Positions 53,715 to 62,321 of a stretch of DNA of 64,000 nucleotides are shown here, piece after piece. Positions within the stretch are counted from its first letter, which is position 1, and each line of letters opens with the position of its first letter. Both the position numbers and the translations under genes were made by a program. A model generated the notes under the pieces. That model was not told the origin of the DNA and did not search any database. It saw only the letters and a program-made list of their open reading frames with translations. The DNA is from JADLHS01 sp964561105 (GTDB taxonomy: Bacteria > Verrucomicrobiota > Verrucomicrobiia > Limisphaerales > JADLHS01). Location: the NCBI GenBank assembly GCA_964561105.1, contig CAZLOH010000004.1, positions 1 to 64,000 on the forward strand, in the 5' to 3' direction.

Positions 53715-53802
53715 CAACGGCACCCATTGTGGCGATGGATTCTGGGTCAGAATTCGCCGAACGCAAGTTCGCGCTCTGAACCCCTGAACCGGGACTTGGG
53801 GT

Positions 53803-53879
53803 CTGGGAGCGCCGGCGTCTCGCCGGCGACTTCCTTCGCTGCGGACTCTAACGAGCCGGCGAGACGCCGGCGCTCCCAG
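53803..53879. repeat. perfect 24-bp inverted repeat, family C
   Basis: The left arm (53803-53826) begins CTGGGAGCGCCGGCG and the right arm (53856-53879) is its exact complement, with a 29-bp loop. Related copies are at 10449, 19711 and 40737. Just before it, at 53766-53790, is the TGAACCCCTGAACC phrase also found beside the gtrA REP pair. Confidence 0.85.
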
Positions 53880-54161
53880 GTTCATGGGGAGGGGAAATCG
53901 GAATTGGTATAAAGTCCCAGAGCATTGCAGCGTGAAGGTGTTTTCAGACCCCTGTCCTGGGGGAGTGTGTATTACGTCATGCTGTGCCCCTTGCGGGGGA
54001 GCTGCGTGTATATTGAGGGCGAAGCTGCGCGGAAGCATGCCTGCTTGTTCTGCTGGATTCTACCCTGATTCCGGAGACACAGCTATCCACACCGACTTTC
54101 CATGGAGGTGAAGTTGGATGTATGTTCTTGAAGAGCCGTGTCTCCTCAATTACAGTTCTCA

Positions 54162-54527
54162 ATGTCAAACCTGACACGTTTTCTTGGGATTCTCGGGCTG
54201 ACGATGCTATTTGTTGTCGCGCTATTCATAGCGACAGTATCAATCATTGAGTTCACCGTTTCGCTTCACGGAATCTCCACAAATGAGTCGCCAAATTTCA
54301 CGGAGGAGAAATTTGTGTCGCTAAAGGTCGGCATGACGTACGACAGAGTCCAGAGCATTATTGGTCTCCCCTTATCCCAACAGGGAAAAGCCCAACATGA
54401 GTTCGAGCTATGGTACACGCAGTCAAAGGAGCCGCTAGATGGCTGGGGGACATGGGATGCCCGTATTTTAGTGCTTTCAAACGGAGTTGTTACCGAAATT
54501 ATTTCGCGTAAGCTCCCGAACCATTGA
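54162..54527 (+). CDS. small membrane-anchored BamE/SmpA-like protein, possible immunity protein
   Basis: A 121-residue protein with an N-terminal hydrophobic helix (ILGLTMLFVVALFIATVSII). A domain follows that begins FVSLKVGMTYDRVQSIIGLP, the opening pattern of BamE/SmpA-like folds, and continues through WYTQSKEPLDGWGTWDARIL. It directly precedes the first Rhs fragment, with the stop overlapping that frame by 4 bp. By the pattern of Rhs tip arrays it could be the immunity partner of an older, now lost, Rhs toxin tip. That role is inference. Confidence 0.55.
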   Translation: MSNLTRFLGILGLTMLFVVALFIATVSIIEFTVSLHGISTNESPNFTEEKFVSLKVGMTYDRVQSIIGLPLSQQGKAQHEFELWYTQSKEPLDGWGTWDARILVLSNGVVTEIISRKLPNH

Positions 54528-56227
54528 TGTGTTACGAGCATTTTTTTGGTCGCGAAGGTGAACATTTCACGCCAACAATGCCGCAAGTGACGAGTGGCAA
54601 GAAGTATTGGAGCGACAACACGCCGGTCGCGGGTCAGCAATTCGACTACTCGTTCGACGACATCGGGAATCGCAAGACCACCACGTGGGACACGCGGCAG
54701 GCGACGTACACACCGAACAACTTGAACCAATACACCCAACGCACCGTGCCGGGTTATGTGAATGTGCTGGGCATGGCCACGAACACGGCCACGGTGAGCT
54801 TGTGGAGCAAGGAAATGAATGCGTTGTATGCTCCAACGACCCGAAAGGGCGACTACTTTCGTGGGGAGATTCCAGTGAACAATGCCACGGGCGCCGTCTG
54901 GCTCACGATTACCAACGTGGCGGCGTTGAGCAACTATACGGGAGCGGACATTGTGGCCAGCACCACGGGCAAACTCTTTGTTCCCAAGACCCCGGAGTTG
55001 TTCGGTTATGACCCGGACGGCAATCTCACGAATGATGGCCGGTGGAGTTATACTTGGGACGCGGAGAACCGGGTGACTTCGTTTACAAGAAACAGTGCTG
55101 CGCCGACCGGCTCGCGGGTCAGGTTGGATTGCCAGTATGATTCCAAGTCCCGCCGGACGCAGAAAGTGGTTTCAACTTGGAACACTTCGACTCTCAACTA
55201 TCAACCATCAACCACGAACCGTTTTATTTACGACGGTTGGAACCTGATTGCCATCCTCGACGCGACGAATGGTTTGGTTCAGTCGTTCAGTTGGGGGACA
55301 GATGCGAGTGGTTCAATGCAAGGCGCGGGTGGCGTTGGCGGATTGATTTCCATGACTGTCCATACGGGCACAAACGCGGGCACGTATTTCTACTGCTTCG
55401 ATGGAAACCACAACGTGGCAGTGTTGGTGAACGCAACGAACGGGGCGATTGCGGCGCAGTATGACTACGCGAGCTTTGGAGAACTGCTGCGCGCCACCGG
55501 CCCGCTGGCGTTCGTCAACCCGTTCACCTTCTCCACCAAGTTCTGCGATTGGGAGACGGGATTCCTTTACTACGGCTACCGCTATTACGATCCGGACACA
55601 GGACGGTGGCTGAGCAGAGATCCGATCGAAGAGTTAGGAGGAAACAACCTTTATGGTTTCCTTGGAAACGAATCACTCAATCGGGTGGACACATTTGGCT
55701 TGGTCGATTCTGGTTGGCTGAAGGGGATTCTGGGGCGGCTTAGTGTGATTCTGTCCGCTGGTCAGGTTGAACAAGTTTACGCATGGCTAATTGCAAGGTT
55801 AGTGGATGCACAGTATGTTCAATCCACTCGGACGGAGGAAGTGGAATGTCCAAAAGGGTCTTCGAAACACTTGGTCTACGAGCAAGATAAAAGCGTCGAG
55901 GAAATCCAAGGTGTATCTCTCACTTGGGTTCCTGCAAGTATAGACATTCTCACATTCAACATCTGGAAACCAAAGTCGCACTTTGTTCTCAAGAAATATG
56001 CTTGTTGCAAAAACTGCTGGGGATTTGATGCCAAAGGTTGGCAGACAGTTAAGAACACGGATGTTTTATCCGTAAGCGACACTGAGGATCTTGAACTGGC
56101 AGTAATCAAAGCCAGCGTTTACATAGCAACGCATACAACAGAGACGATTAAGTCGCGTGAATGCAAAGAAACTGTAACGCCCGTCCGCACATGGGAGGAA
56201 TTTGATTTCCCTGACGTTTTAAGGTAA
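54524..56227 (+). CDS. headless Rhs cassette 1: core fragment plus unknown C-terminal tip
   Basis: About 567 residues that begin inside an Rhs core, with YD-type repeats (FDDIGNRKTTTWDTRQATY, YDPDGNLTNDGRWSYTWDAENR, YDYASFGELLRATGP). The end of the core is RYYDPDTGRWLSRDPIEELGG, then the tip junction RVDTFGL. The following 170 residues are a unique tip, Cys-rich (KYACCKNCWGF) and without a family I recognise. There is no signal peptide or N-terminal Rhs head, and the first codon (TTG) overlaps the preceding stop, so this is an orphan cassette that would need recombination onto a full rhs gene. GC is visibly lower in the tip. Confidence 0.75.
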   Translation: MMCYEHFFGREGEHFTPTMPQVTSGKKYWSDNTPVAGQQFDYSFDDIGNRKTTTWDTRQATYTPNNLNQYTQRTVPGYVNVLGMATNTATVSLWSKEMNALYAPTTRKGDYFRGEIPVNNATGAVWLTITNVAALSNYTGADIVASTTGKLFVPKTPELFGYDPDGNLTNDGRWSYTWDAENRVTSFTRNSAAPTGSRVRLDCQYDSKSRRTQKVVSTWNTSTLNYQPSTTNRFIYDGWNLIAILDATNGLVQSFSWGTDASGSMQGAGGVGGLISMTVHTGTNAGTYFYCFDGNHNVAVLVNATNGAIAAQYDYASFGELLRATGPLAFVNPFTFSTKFCDWETGFLYYGYRYYDPDTGRWLSRDPIEELGGNNLYGFLGNESLNRVDTFGLVDSGWLKGILGRLSVILSAGQVEQVYAWLIARLVDAQYVQSTRTEEVECPKGSSKHLVYEQDKSVEEIQGVSLTWVPASIDILTFNIWKPKSHFVLKKYACCKNCWGFDAKGWQTVKNTDVLSVSDTEDLELAVIKASVYIATHTTETIKSRECKETVTPVRTWEEFDFPDVLR

Positions 56228-56246
56228 TCGCGCGTTCGACTAATAT

Positions 56247-56534
56247 ATGGGTGCAATTATGATTGTTTTGGTGGTGAGCGCACCGGTTATTGTGATCGGA
56301 ACGGCTTTGCATCTCTGGCGGCAGCGCGCTGCGACCACATGGCAGCGTCGTCGTCGAGGTCTGTTTGTATTGCTTACTGTTTTACTCGCGTTGCTGGCAA
56401 CGCGCATATGGATGTGGGCCGAATCTGGTCAGAGCCGGAGGGAGTTGTGGGGTATTCTTTTCGTATTTGCGTTGTGCCTAACATACCCAGCGGTTGACCT
56501 TTTGTCGCATAGTGCAAGACGCAAGGAGGACTAA
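56247..56534 (+). CDS. small three-helix membrane protein, candidate immunity protein
   Basis: A 95-residue protein with about three membrane segments (IVLVVSAPVIVIGTAL, GLFVLLTVLLALLATRIW, ILFVFALCLTYPAVDLL). It starts 19 bp after Rhs cassette 1 and its TAA overlaps the next ATG (TAATG). This is the position of an immunity gene in Rhs systems, but no family supports the role directly. Confidence 0.55.
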   Translation: MGAIMIVLVVSAPVIVIGTALHLWRQRAATTWQRRRRGLFVLLTVLLALLATRIWMWAESGQSRRELWGILFVFALCLTYPAVDLLSHSARRKED

Positions 56535-56914
56535 TGAACCAGTGTTCAATATACAGGATGATGAATGTGGCGTTTGCTTTAAGATTGGCGTGCCTTTGCT
56601 TGCTTGGTTTGGTGATTGTTGGCTGTAGTCGCCATAAGTATGTGGCCATGTCATTGGACGAATTGGAGAAGCACGCTAGTTTCGGCGCTGTTGTCGAGAA
56701 GACCTATCTGGAGAAGTTAGACGATGTGCCCACTGGTGCAGTAGTGCTGATTGGGCTGAAATGTGATGATGGCGCGAGAATTGCCATTCAAGGGGCGAAT
56801 ACCAATCCTGCATTGGTGATGTTTTCTAAAACTTTGATAAAGGGCAGACACTACCAATTTCCAGCATGTTGGTTGGACTACAATGCTAAAGCGCAAGGGG
56901 CCTCTGAATTGTGA
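56534..56914 (+). CDS. small lipoprotein, candidate immunity protein
   Basis: A 126-residue protein with a lipobox VIVGC (Cys31) and a short mature domain (YVAMSLDELEKHASFGAVVE, TGAVVLIGLKCDDGARIAIQ). No family is recognised. It follows the three-helix protein with overlapping codons. A periplasmic lipoprotein is a plausible blocker of a toxin that acts at the envelope. Confidence 0.55.
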   Translation: MNQCSIYRMMNVAFALRLACLCLLGLVIVGCSRHKYVAMSLDELEKHASFGAVVEKTYLEKLDDVPTGAVVLIGLKCDDGARIAIQGANTNPALVMFSKTLIKGRHYQFPACWLDYNAKAQGASEL

Positions 56915-57111
56915 GGCTAAAAAAGCAACCCGTCGGCTCTCCCGCGCAAGAGGTGAGAAGGAATCTAGCGGCGCTGATACCCTTTCCACCGGTGGCGGCG
57001 GAACATGCCTCCTGCCGCAGCGGAGTCTGAAGCCGTTCGCGTGTTTGGCGTGGTTAGCGGTTGCCAATGTGTTGAGTCTGGAGTTGAATTGAACCATCAC
57101 CACCAGTTCGC

Positions 57112-58656
57112 ATGAACGCTTTGAAACAAATTACCAGCCGCACTGTGCCGGGTTATGTGAACGTGCTGGGCACGGCCACCAACACGGCCACCGTGAGCTT
57201 GTGGAGCAAGGAAAGCACTGCGCTCTACACCAGCACCACGCGCAAGGGAGATTATTTCCGGGGCGAAATGCCGTTCAACAACGCTACCGGCGCGCTGTGG
57301 CTGACGATCACCAACGTAGCCGCGTTGAGCAACTACACCGGTGCGGACATCGTGACCAACATCGCGGGCAGTTTGCGGCTGGCCAAAACGCCCGAGACAT
57401 TCACGTATGATGCCGATGGTAACCTGACCAGTGACAGTTTGTGGACGAACACCTGGAACGGCGAGAACCGCCGGATTACGGTTGAAAGTAGGACAGGCGT
57501 CGCGCCTGTCGCCCGGGTTCGCGAACAATGGACGCTTCTGGTGGATGGCCGGTGGATTGAGCGGATTGTGTCCACGAACAACGGGACGAGCTATTACCCC
57601 TCGCTCACCAATCGCTACGTTTGGGATAATCAAGTTTTGCTGGCGGTGCTGGACCACACGAACGGCGTGGTGGTGAGTTTCCTGCGCGGGCTTGACCTCA
57701 GCGGTTCGCTCCAAGGTGCGGGTGGTGTGGGTGGGGTGTTGGCGGTGAAAGCCGGGCCGTCGGCTCAATGCGGCGCGATGGCCAACACCACCCACTTCAC
57801 CTGTTACGACGGGAACGGTAATGTGACCGCGCTGATGAACGCGGCGACGGGTGAAGAAAGCGCGCGCTATGAGTACGCGCCTTTTGCTGAGAGGCTGCGT
57901 GAGACCGGCCCGCTGGCCAAACTAAACCCCATCCGTTTCAGCACCCAATATGCTGACGACGTGACCGGCGACGTGAAATACCCGTTCCGCGATTACGATG
58001 CCGATGCTGGAAGATGGCTCAGCCGCGATCCAATGGAAGAGCGCGGTGGAGCAAATTTGTATGCCTTCGTAAACAACGCTCCTACGTGGAAGTATGATTA
58101 TCTCGGTTTGTGGACGAAGTCCGGAGTCCTGAAACTGATCTGCAAATGCCGGTCTTCGATTCCAAAGGATTGTCTGTCGAAATCGACAGTCTATAGCTAC
58201 GACAAGTTCATCGTAACTTGGGATGAGTATGAGAAGAACCCAGATGGTTCTAAAGGAAAGCCTAAACCGAATAACCCGCACAGAGTCGAAGCGGCAGGGG
58301 CTTCTGGCGGCGGAATCATTTACTTAAAGAATGGGATGAGCGACGAGGAGGCTGCAGCGACCCTGGTGCATGAATGTGAACATCAAAAGAGCACTGAAAA
58401 AGATCGGAATAAGCAGGAGGTTGATGTTCAAGTTGCAGAAGAACAATACAGGATCGATTGCGGCTTGCCGCCGATGTTTCCGGGATCGCGCACAAAACTG
58501 CCGGATGGAAGGGAAGTGCCTAATCGAGCAGCAATTGAGAAGAAGGTAAATGAGCTTTACGGGAATGTTTACAATCAAGATCCAAATGTGATTCAGGAAA
58601 ACTTCAAGGAAGACGTCCAAGGGAAAAAACTCGAAACAGATTGGAAGTGTCCATGA
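57112..58656 (+). CDS. headless Rhs cassette 2: core fragment plus HExxH-type tip
   Basis: 514 residues that re-enter the Rhs core at the same point as cassette 1 (RTVPGYVNVLGTATNTATVS versus RTVPGYVNVLGMATNTATVS). It continues with YDADGNLTSDSLWTNTWNGENRR and ends its core at FRDYDADAGRWLSRDPMEE and YDYLGL. The tip, about 190 residues, is low in GC. It contains AAATLVHECEHQKSTEKD, an HExxH zinc site of metallopeptidase kind, after a GGGIIYLKNGMSDEE segment. The acidic and His residues suggest a peptidase toxin of the Tox-MPTase sort; the exact family is not certain. Like cassette 1 it lacks head and promoter. Confidence 0.75.
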   Translation: MNALKQITSRTVPGYVNVLGTATNTATVSLWSKESTALYTSTTRKGDYFRGEMPFNNATGALWLTITNVAALSNYTGADIVTNIAGSLRLAKTPETFTYDADGNLTSDSLWTNTWNGENRRITVESRTGVAPVARVREQWTLLVDGRWIERIVSTNNGTSYYPSLTNRYVWDNQVLLAVLDHTNGVVVSFLRGLDLSGSLQGAGGVGGVLAVKAGPSAQCGAMANTTHFTCYDGNGNVTALMNAATGEESARYEYAPFAERLRETGPLAKLNPIRFSTQYADDVTGDVKYPFRDYDADAGRWLSRDPMEERGGANLYAFVNNAPTWKYDYLGLWTKSGVLKLICKCRSSIPKDCLSKSTVYSYDKFIVTWDEYEKNPDGSKGKPKPNNPHRVEAAGASGGGIIYLKNGMSDEEAAATLVHECEHQKSTEKDRNKQEVDVQVAEEQYRIDCGLPPMFPGSRTKLPDGREVPNRAAIEKKVNELYGNVYNQDPNVIQENFKEDVQGKKLETDWKCP

Positions 58657-59075
58657 TGCGTTTGAATCTATTCCGTTACTCGCGATTCGTAGTCGCTATG
58701 CTACTGGCGACGATGACGATGGCCGGATGTGCCAGCAAGCAACAATCCAACCGACAAACTGCTGAGATGAGCGCGAAAGAGATTTGTGATGCCGTGGGCG
58801 ACTACTTATCCAAAAACGCAGTTCACGATGCCATGCTCCAATCCCAAATGCAGGAGATCAAATTGGAGAATGTGCATGTGAGTTCGGATGGCGGTATCCG
58901 GTTTGGGGAAAACTGGCGATACGAAGCGGAGTCTAATCGGCTTTTCAACAAGGGTGTGAAGATTGGCGGCGAAATCACCTGCTTCGTAATTGATTTTCAG
59001 TCCCTCGACGCAGGTCTGATGGTGCGTGATGCCAAAACCGTTCGATACTACGGGACGGAAGTAAAAAAACCCTAA
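58653..59075 (+). CDS. lipoprotein, candidate immunity to Rhs tip 2
   Basis: A protein of about 140 residues starting at an ATG that overlaps the cassette 2 stop (ATGA). The signal has lipobox MAGC (Cys26). The mature part (SAKEICDAVGDYLSKNAVHD, ENVHVSSDGGIRFGENWRYE) matches nothing I know. Position and overlap fit an immunity gene for the peptidase-like tip. Confidence 0.6.
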   Translation: MMRLNLFRYSRFVVAMLLATMTMAGCASKQQSNRQTAEMSAKEICDAVGDYLSKNAVHDAMLQSQMQEIKLENVHVSSDGGIRFGENWRYEAESNRLFNKGVKIGGEITCFVIDFQSLDAGLMVRDAKTVRYYGTEVKKP

Positions 59076-59130
59076 TTGCACACCGCCTATCGGCCCGTCA
59101 AATTCATTTCGGTGTCCCGCACAAACGGTG

Positions 59131-59325
59131 AAAACGGGTCAGTTCTTGATATTGACATATTGGTTTGGGTAGGCGCATTCTGTTGAGCATGGCGCGCAAG
59201 CTGAGAGTGGAGTATCCCGGAGCGATTTATCACGTAATGAACCGGGGCGATCGGCGGGAGCCGATTTTCCGGGATGTCCAGGACTTGAACTCGTACAAGC
59301 CAACCAATGCACTGAGCGTGCCATG
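59131..59325 (+). pseudogene. 5' fragment of a REP-associated (Y1/RAYT) transposase
   Basis: From the ATG at 59189 the frame reads MARKLRVEYPGAIYHVMNRG and DRREPIFRDVQD, a near-canonical start of an IS200-like Y1 transposase of the RAYT group (first conserved block, before the HUH motif). It then diverges to a stop at 59325; the HUH and Tyr domains are missing. Upstream, 59131-59160 has TCAGTTCTTGATATTGACAT, a sequence I recall near such transposases in this phylum. The spacer from here to 59946 is fragments without a clear gene, apart from a weak plus-strand frame ending near 59872 (DWMPLDTLADLAFDRPDLMK). Confidence 0.65.
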
Positions 59326-59946
59326 AAATTTGCACTGGCGCAGGTGAGGCTCACCAGCCGCCGTAGATTCAGTTCCCGGGTTGTACTATTCACTTCGTGA
59401 AACGGCCTCGCCCGCTGAACCCTCTCAGCGAGGAAAGCGCGAACTACTCCAACAAAACATCCCAGCCCCTGCCCGCCTCCGAGGGTTTTCCTGGTCAACC
59501 AAGGACGCGGTTTGGCAAGTCTGTTTCAACCCAGCACGTCCGGTTCGTTTTCGGTAAGGGATGCGACCGCGTCAATTATGTCACGGCAAGATTTTCGGAT
59601 TCACATTCCCACGCCAAGCATTTTCCGCGGTAATCTCCGCGCCCGCCCGGAAACCGAAACCGTCCCGCACGCCCGCAGGCTTCCGAGCCTTACCCGGTAG
59701 CTCGGAACAGTGGCGCTTATCGGTCGCGGCCCAGTCGCCGATTATCTCCATAACCTTTCGCTTCCTGATGAACGACTGGATGCCACTCGACACGCTGGCG
59801 GATCTCGCCTTCGATCGTCCGGACCTGATGAAGTCCCTCGATCTCCCGCCCGGCGACCCCGGCCTGAACTGACGCGCGCGGGCAAAAGGCCAAGTCAGGT
59901 TGCGTCAGGCAGGAGGCGACCCCCGCCTTCCGCGACTGGCGCCACG

Positions 59947-60720
59947 TCACGCCGCCATCGCCACCTTGGTCGGCTCGGCGGCCTCACCCACGCTCTCAGG
60001 CGTGATACCAAACCACAACTTTGCCTCTTTGAGCCGCACCAACTCGCGGTAATGTTGGAAAATCATTAGCGGCGAATTACCCGCCTCCAGCGCCACTTGC
60101 GCCACATTTTGCGTGTCCGCCACGCGATAGCTGATATACGAATGGCGCAGCGCATTGCGCTTCCACGCGAATGCCGCCGTCGCCTCCGTCTCCTTCATTT
60201 TCCGGTTCACCACTTCCGCCAGCCTGTCAATTTGATTGGACGTGTTGACGTAATCGCAAATGAACCCGCTGGTCTTGCGATAGGGCTTCAGCCAGCGCCG
60301 CAAATTATCCTGAATCGGCACCAGCCGCCGGCTGGCGGTCTTGGCCTTGTTCGCCTTCACCTCGATTAAGCCGTCCTCCATCCGCACTTCCGCCCAATCC
60401 AGCCGTTGCAACTCCGCATGACGCAGCCCCGCAAACGCGCCGATGGCCAGGAACGGAATCAGGCGCTTGTCCGCCATTTCCAGCACCGCCGCCATTTCTT
60501 CCGGGCGGAAAATTTCAATCTCGCCGTTAGCTTCCCGCGCCAGCGCCACATCCTCCATTTCCACCGTGCCCTTCACCAGATAACCGCGTGTCACCGCGAA
60601 ATTGACCAGCGTGCCGATGGCCCGGCGGAAATTGTTTCGCGACCGGCCCGTAACCGGCATCGCCTTCCTGCCCTCACCGGCCTGACCTTTCAAACCGCGC
60701 AGGAAATCCCCAATAAAAGC
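59947..60720 (-). pseudogene. 5'-truncated tyrosine recombinase (integrase)
   Basis: The frame keeps a core-binding end (GRSRNNFRRAIGTLVNFAVT) and the catalytic domain. The first Arg is in GAFAGLRHAELQRLDW, the Lys in IEVKANKAKTASRR, the Arg-His block in RNALRHSYISYR and the Tyr in MIFQHYREL. The first His of HxxR is replaced, as in some verrucomicrobial recombinases. The N-terminal domain is cut off where the frame runs into the tRNA-Gly gene (60721-60794), so no complete start exists; the first internal ATG is at about 60660. A recombinase abutting a tRNA 3' end is the typical signature of an integrated element. Confidence 0.7.
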
Positions 60721-60794
60721 TGGAGCGGGTGAAGGGAATCGAACCCTCGTGTGCAGCTTGGAAGGCTGCCGTTCTACCATTGAACTACACCCGC
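60721..60794 (-). tRNA. tRNA-Gly (anticodon TCC)
   Basis: The complement begins GCGGGTGTAGTTCAATGGTA and ends GGTTCGATTCCCTTCACCCG, with an encoded CCA at 60721-60723. The seven-base acceptor stem GCGGGTG / CACCCGC pairs fully, the D-loop has TTCAATGGTAG, the anticodon loop is CTTCCAA (TCC) and the T-loop is GTTCGATTC. Length is 74 with CCA. Its 3' end directly abuts the truncated integrase, so it may be an attachment site. Confidence 0.95.
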
Positions 60795-60891
60795 CTGCGC
60801 CCGGCTGCGGACCTGCTGGTCCGCGCCGACGATGCGAATCATACCCCGCGCGCTTGCCTTGTCAATTCGCCGTCGCTACGCTCATCGCTCG

Positions 60892-62277
60892 ATGAATTCG
60901 CTGCTGGTTACCGACGGTCGGGTGATTGATCCCGCCAACCACCTTGATACTTCCGCGGACGTTTTGATTCTGGATGGCAAGATCGCCGCGGTCGGCCCGG
61001 ACGCCGCGTCACGCGCGCCCAGCGACATTGAGCGGTTCGACGCCGGCGGCCTGGTGGTTGGTCCCGGTTTGATTGATCTGCATGTTCACTTGCGCGAGCC
61101 GGGGCAATCGGCCAAGGAAACCATCGCCACCGGCACTGCGGCGGCCGCGCGTGGTGGATTTACCACCGTGGTCTGCATGCCCAACACTTCCCCCGCGATT
61201 GACAACGCCGGCACGGTGGCCCTCATCCACGCCCGCGCCAAACGCGACGGTTTGGTCAACGTCTATGTCACGGGCGCGATCACGAAGAACATCGCGGGTG
61301 AGGAACTCGCGCCCATTGGCGGACTCAAACGCGCGGGCATTGTTGCCATCACCGATGACGGGCACTGCGTACAAAACAATGAACTCATGCGGCGCGCGTG
61401 TGAGTACGCGAAAATGTTTGACCTGACCGTGATGGATCATTGCCAGGATTACGCACTGGTGACGACCGGCGTAATGCACGAAGGCGATTGGAGCACGCGG
61501 CTGGGCTTGCAAGGCTGGCCATCCGGGGGCGAGGAAATGATCGTGGCCCGCAACATCTTGCTGGCGGAACTCACGGGGGCGCGTGTGCACTGCCAGCATC
61601 TGAGCGCGGCGGGCAGCGTGGAGCTGATCCGCGCGGCGAAGCAGCGGGGTGTGCCGATCTCCGGCGAGGCGTGCCCGCACCATTTCACGCTCACGGATGC
61701 CGCCATTGCCGGCAGCGAGAAGTTTTGGGCGGCGGACGGGAAAGGCATCTTCGGTTTCGCGGCGCGGAGCGAATTGCCAAGCTGGCCGAGCTACGACACC
61801 AACTTCAAAATGAACCCGCCGCTCCGTTCCGCACGGGACCGGGAGGCGATTCTCGAAGGGTTGGTGGATGGAACGATTGAAATCCTGTGCAGCGATCACG
61901 CGCCGCATTGCGACTTTGAAAAGGCGGTCGAGTTCGACTACGCGCCCTTTGGCATCACGGGGCTGGAAAACGAATTCGCGCTGTCGCTCATGCAGCTTTA
62001 TCACACCAAACGGCTGGGCCTGACGGAAATCATTGCCAAATACACCAGCGCTCCGGCCCGGCTGCTCCAGCTCGCCAAAGGTAGTTTGTCCGTGGGCGCG
62101 GATGCGGACGTAACGATCTTTGATCCCGACCGCGACTGGATTTTTGCGCGCAGCGACTCAGCCAGCAAATCGCAGAACAACCCGTTCCATGGCTGGCCGC
62201 TCAAGGGCCGGGCCGTGGCAACGATCGTCGCGGGCAAGCCGGTGTGGACGGAACAGGAAGCCGCCGTGGCGGCCTGA
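60892..62277 (+). CDS. pyrC: dihydroorotase
   Basis: Class I dihydroorotase, which closes carbamoyl aspartate to dihydroorotate in pyrimidine synthesis. The 461 residues from 60892 contain DLHVHLREPGQSAKE (metal His-x-His and substrate Arg), CMPNTSPAIDN, DHCQDYALV, HCQHLSAAGSVE, EACPHHFTLTD and CSDHAPHCDFEK. A segment of about 25 residues (GSEKFWAADGKGIFGFAARS) before YDTNFKMNPPLRS is longer than in most family members. The DNA there has no palindrome, so it is probably a lineage-specific loop and not a repeat insertion. It is the first conserved gene after the island. Confidence 0.94.
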   Translation: MNSLLVTDGRVIDPANHLDTSADVLILDGKIAAVGPDAASRAPSDIERFDAGGLVVGPGLIDLHVHLREPGQSAKETIATGTAAAARGGFTTVVCMPNTSPAIDNAGTVALIHARAKRDGLVNVYVTGAITKNIAGEELAPIGGLKRAGIVAITDDGHCVQNNELMRRACEYAKMFDLTVMDHCQDYALVTTGVMHEGDWSTRLGLQGWPSGGEEMIVARNILLAELTGARVHCQHLSAAGSVELIRAAKQRGVPISGEACPHHFTLTDAAIAGSEKFWAADGKGIFGFAARSELPSWPSYDTNFKMNPPLRSARDREAILEGLVDGTIEILCSDHAPHCDFEKAVEFDYAPFGITGLENEFALSLMQLYHTKRLGLTEIIAKYTSAPARLLQLAKGSLSVGADADVTIFDPDRDWIFARSDSASKSQNNPFHGWPLKGRAVATIVAGKPVWTEQEAAVAA

Positions 62278-62321
62278 GGTTGGCGACCGGCGCAACGCCC
62301 GCCCTGCGGAATCGTTCCCAT

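Noticed and set aside
61690..61790. Extra loop in dihydroorotase as another translated repeat
   Set aside because: The DNA has no palindrome or match to families A-E; it is more likely a protein loop of this lineage.
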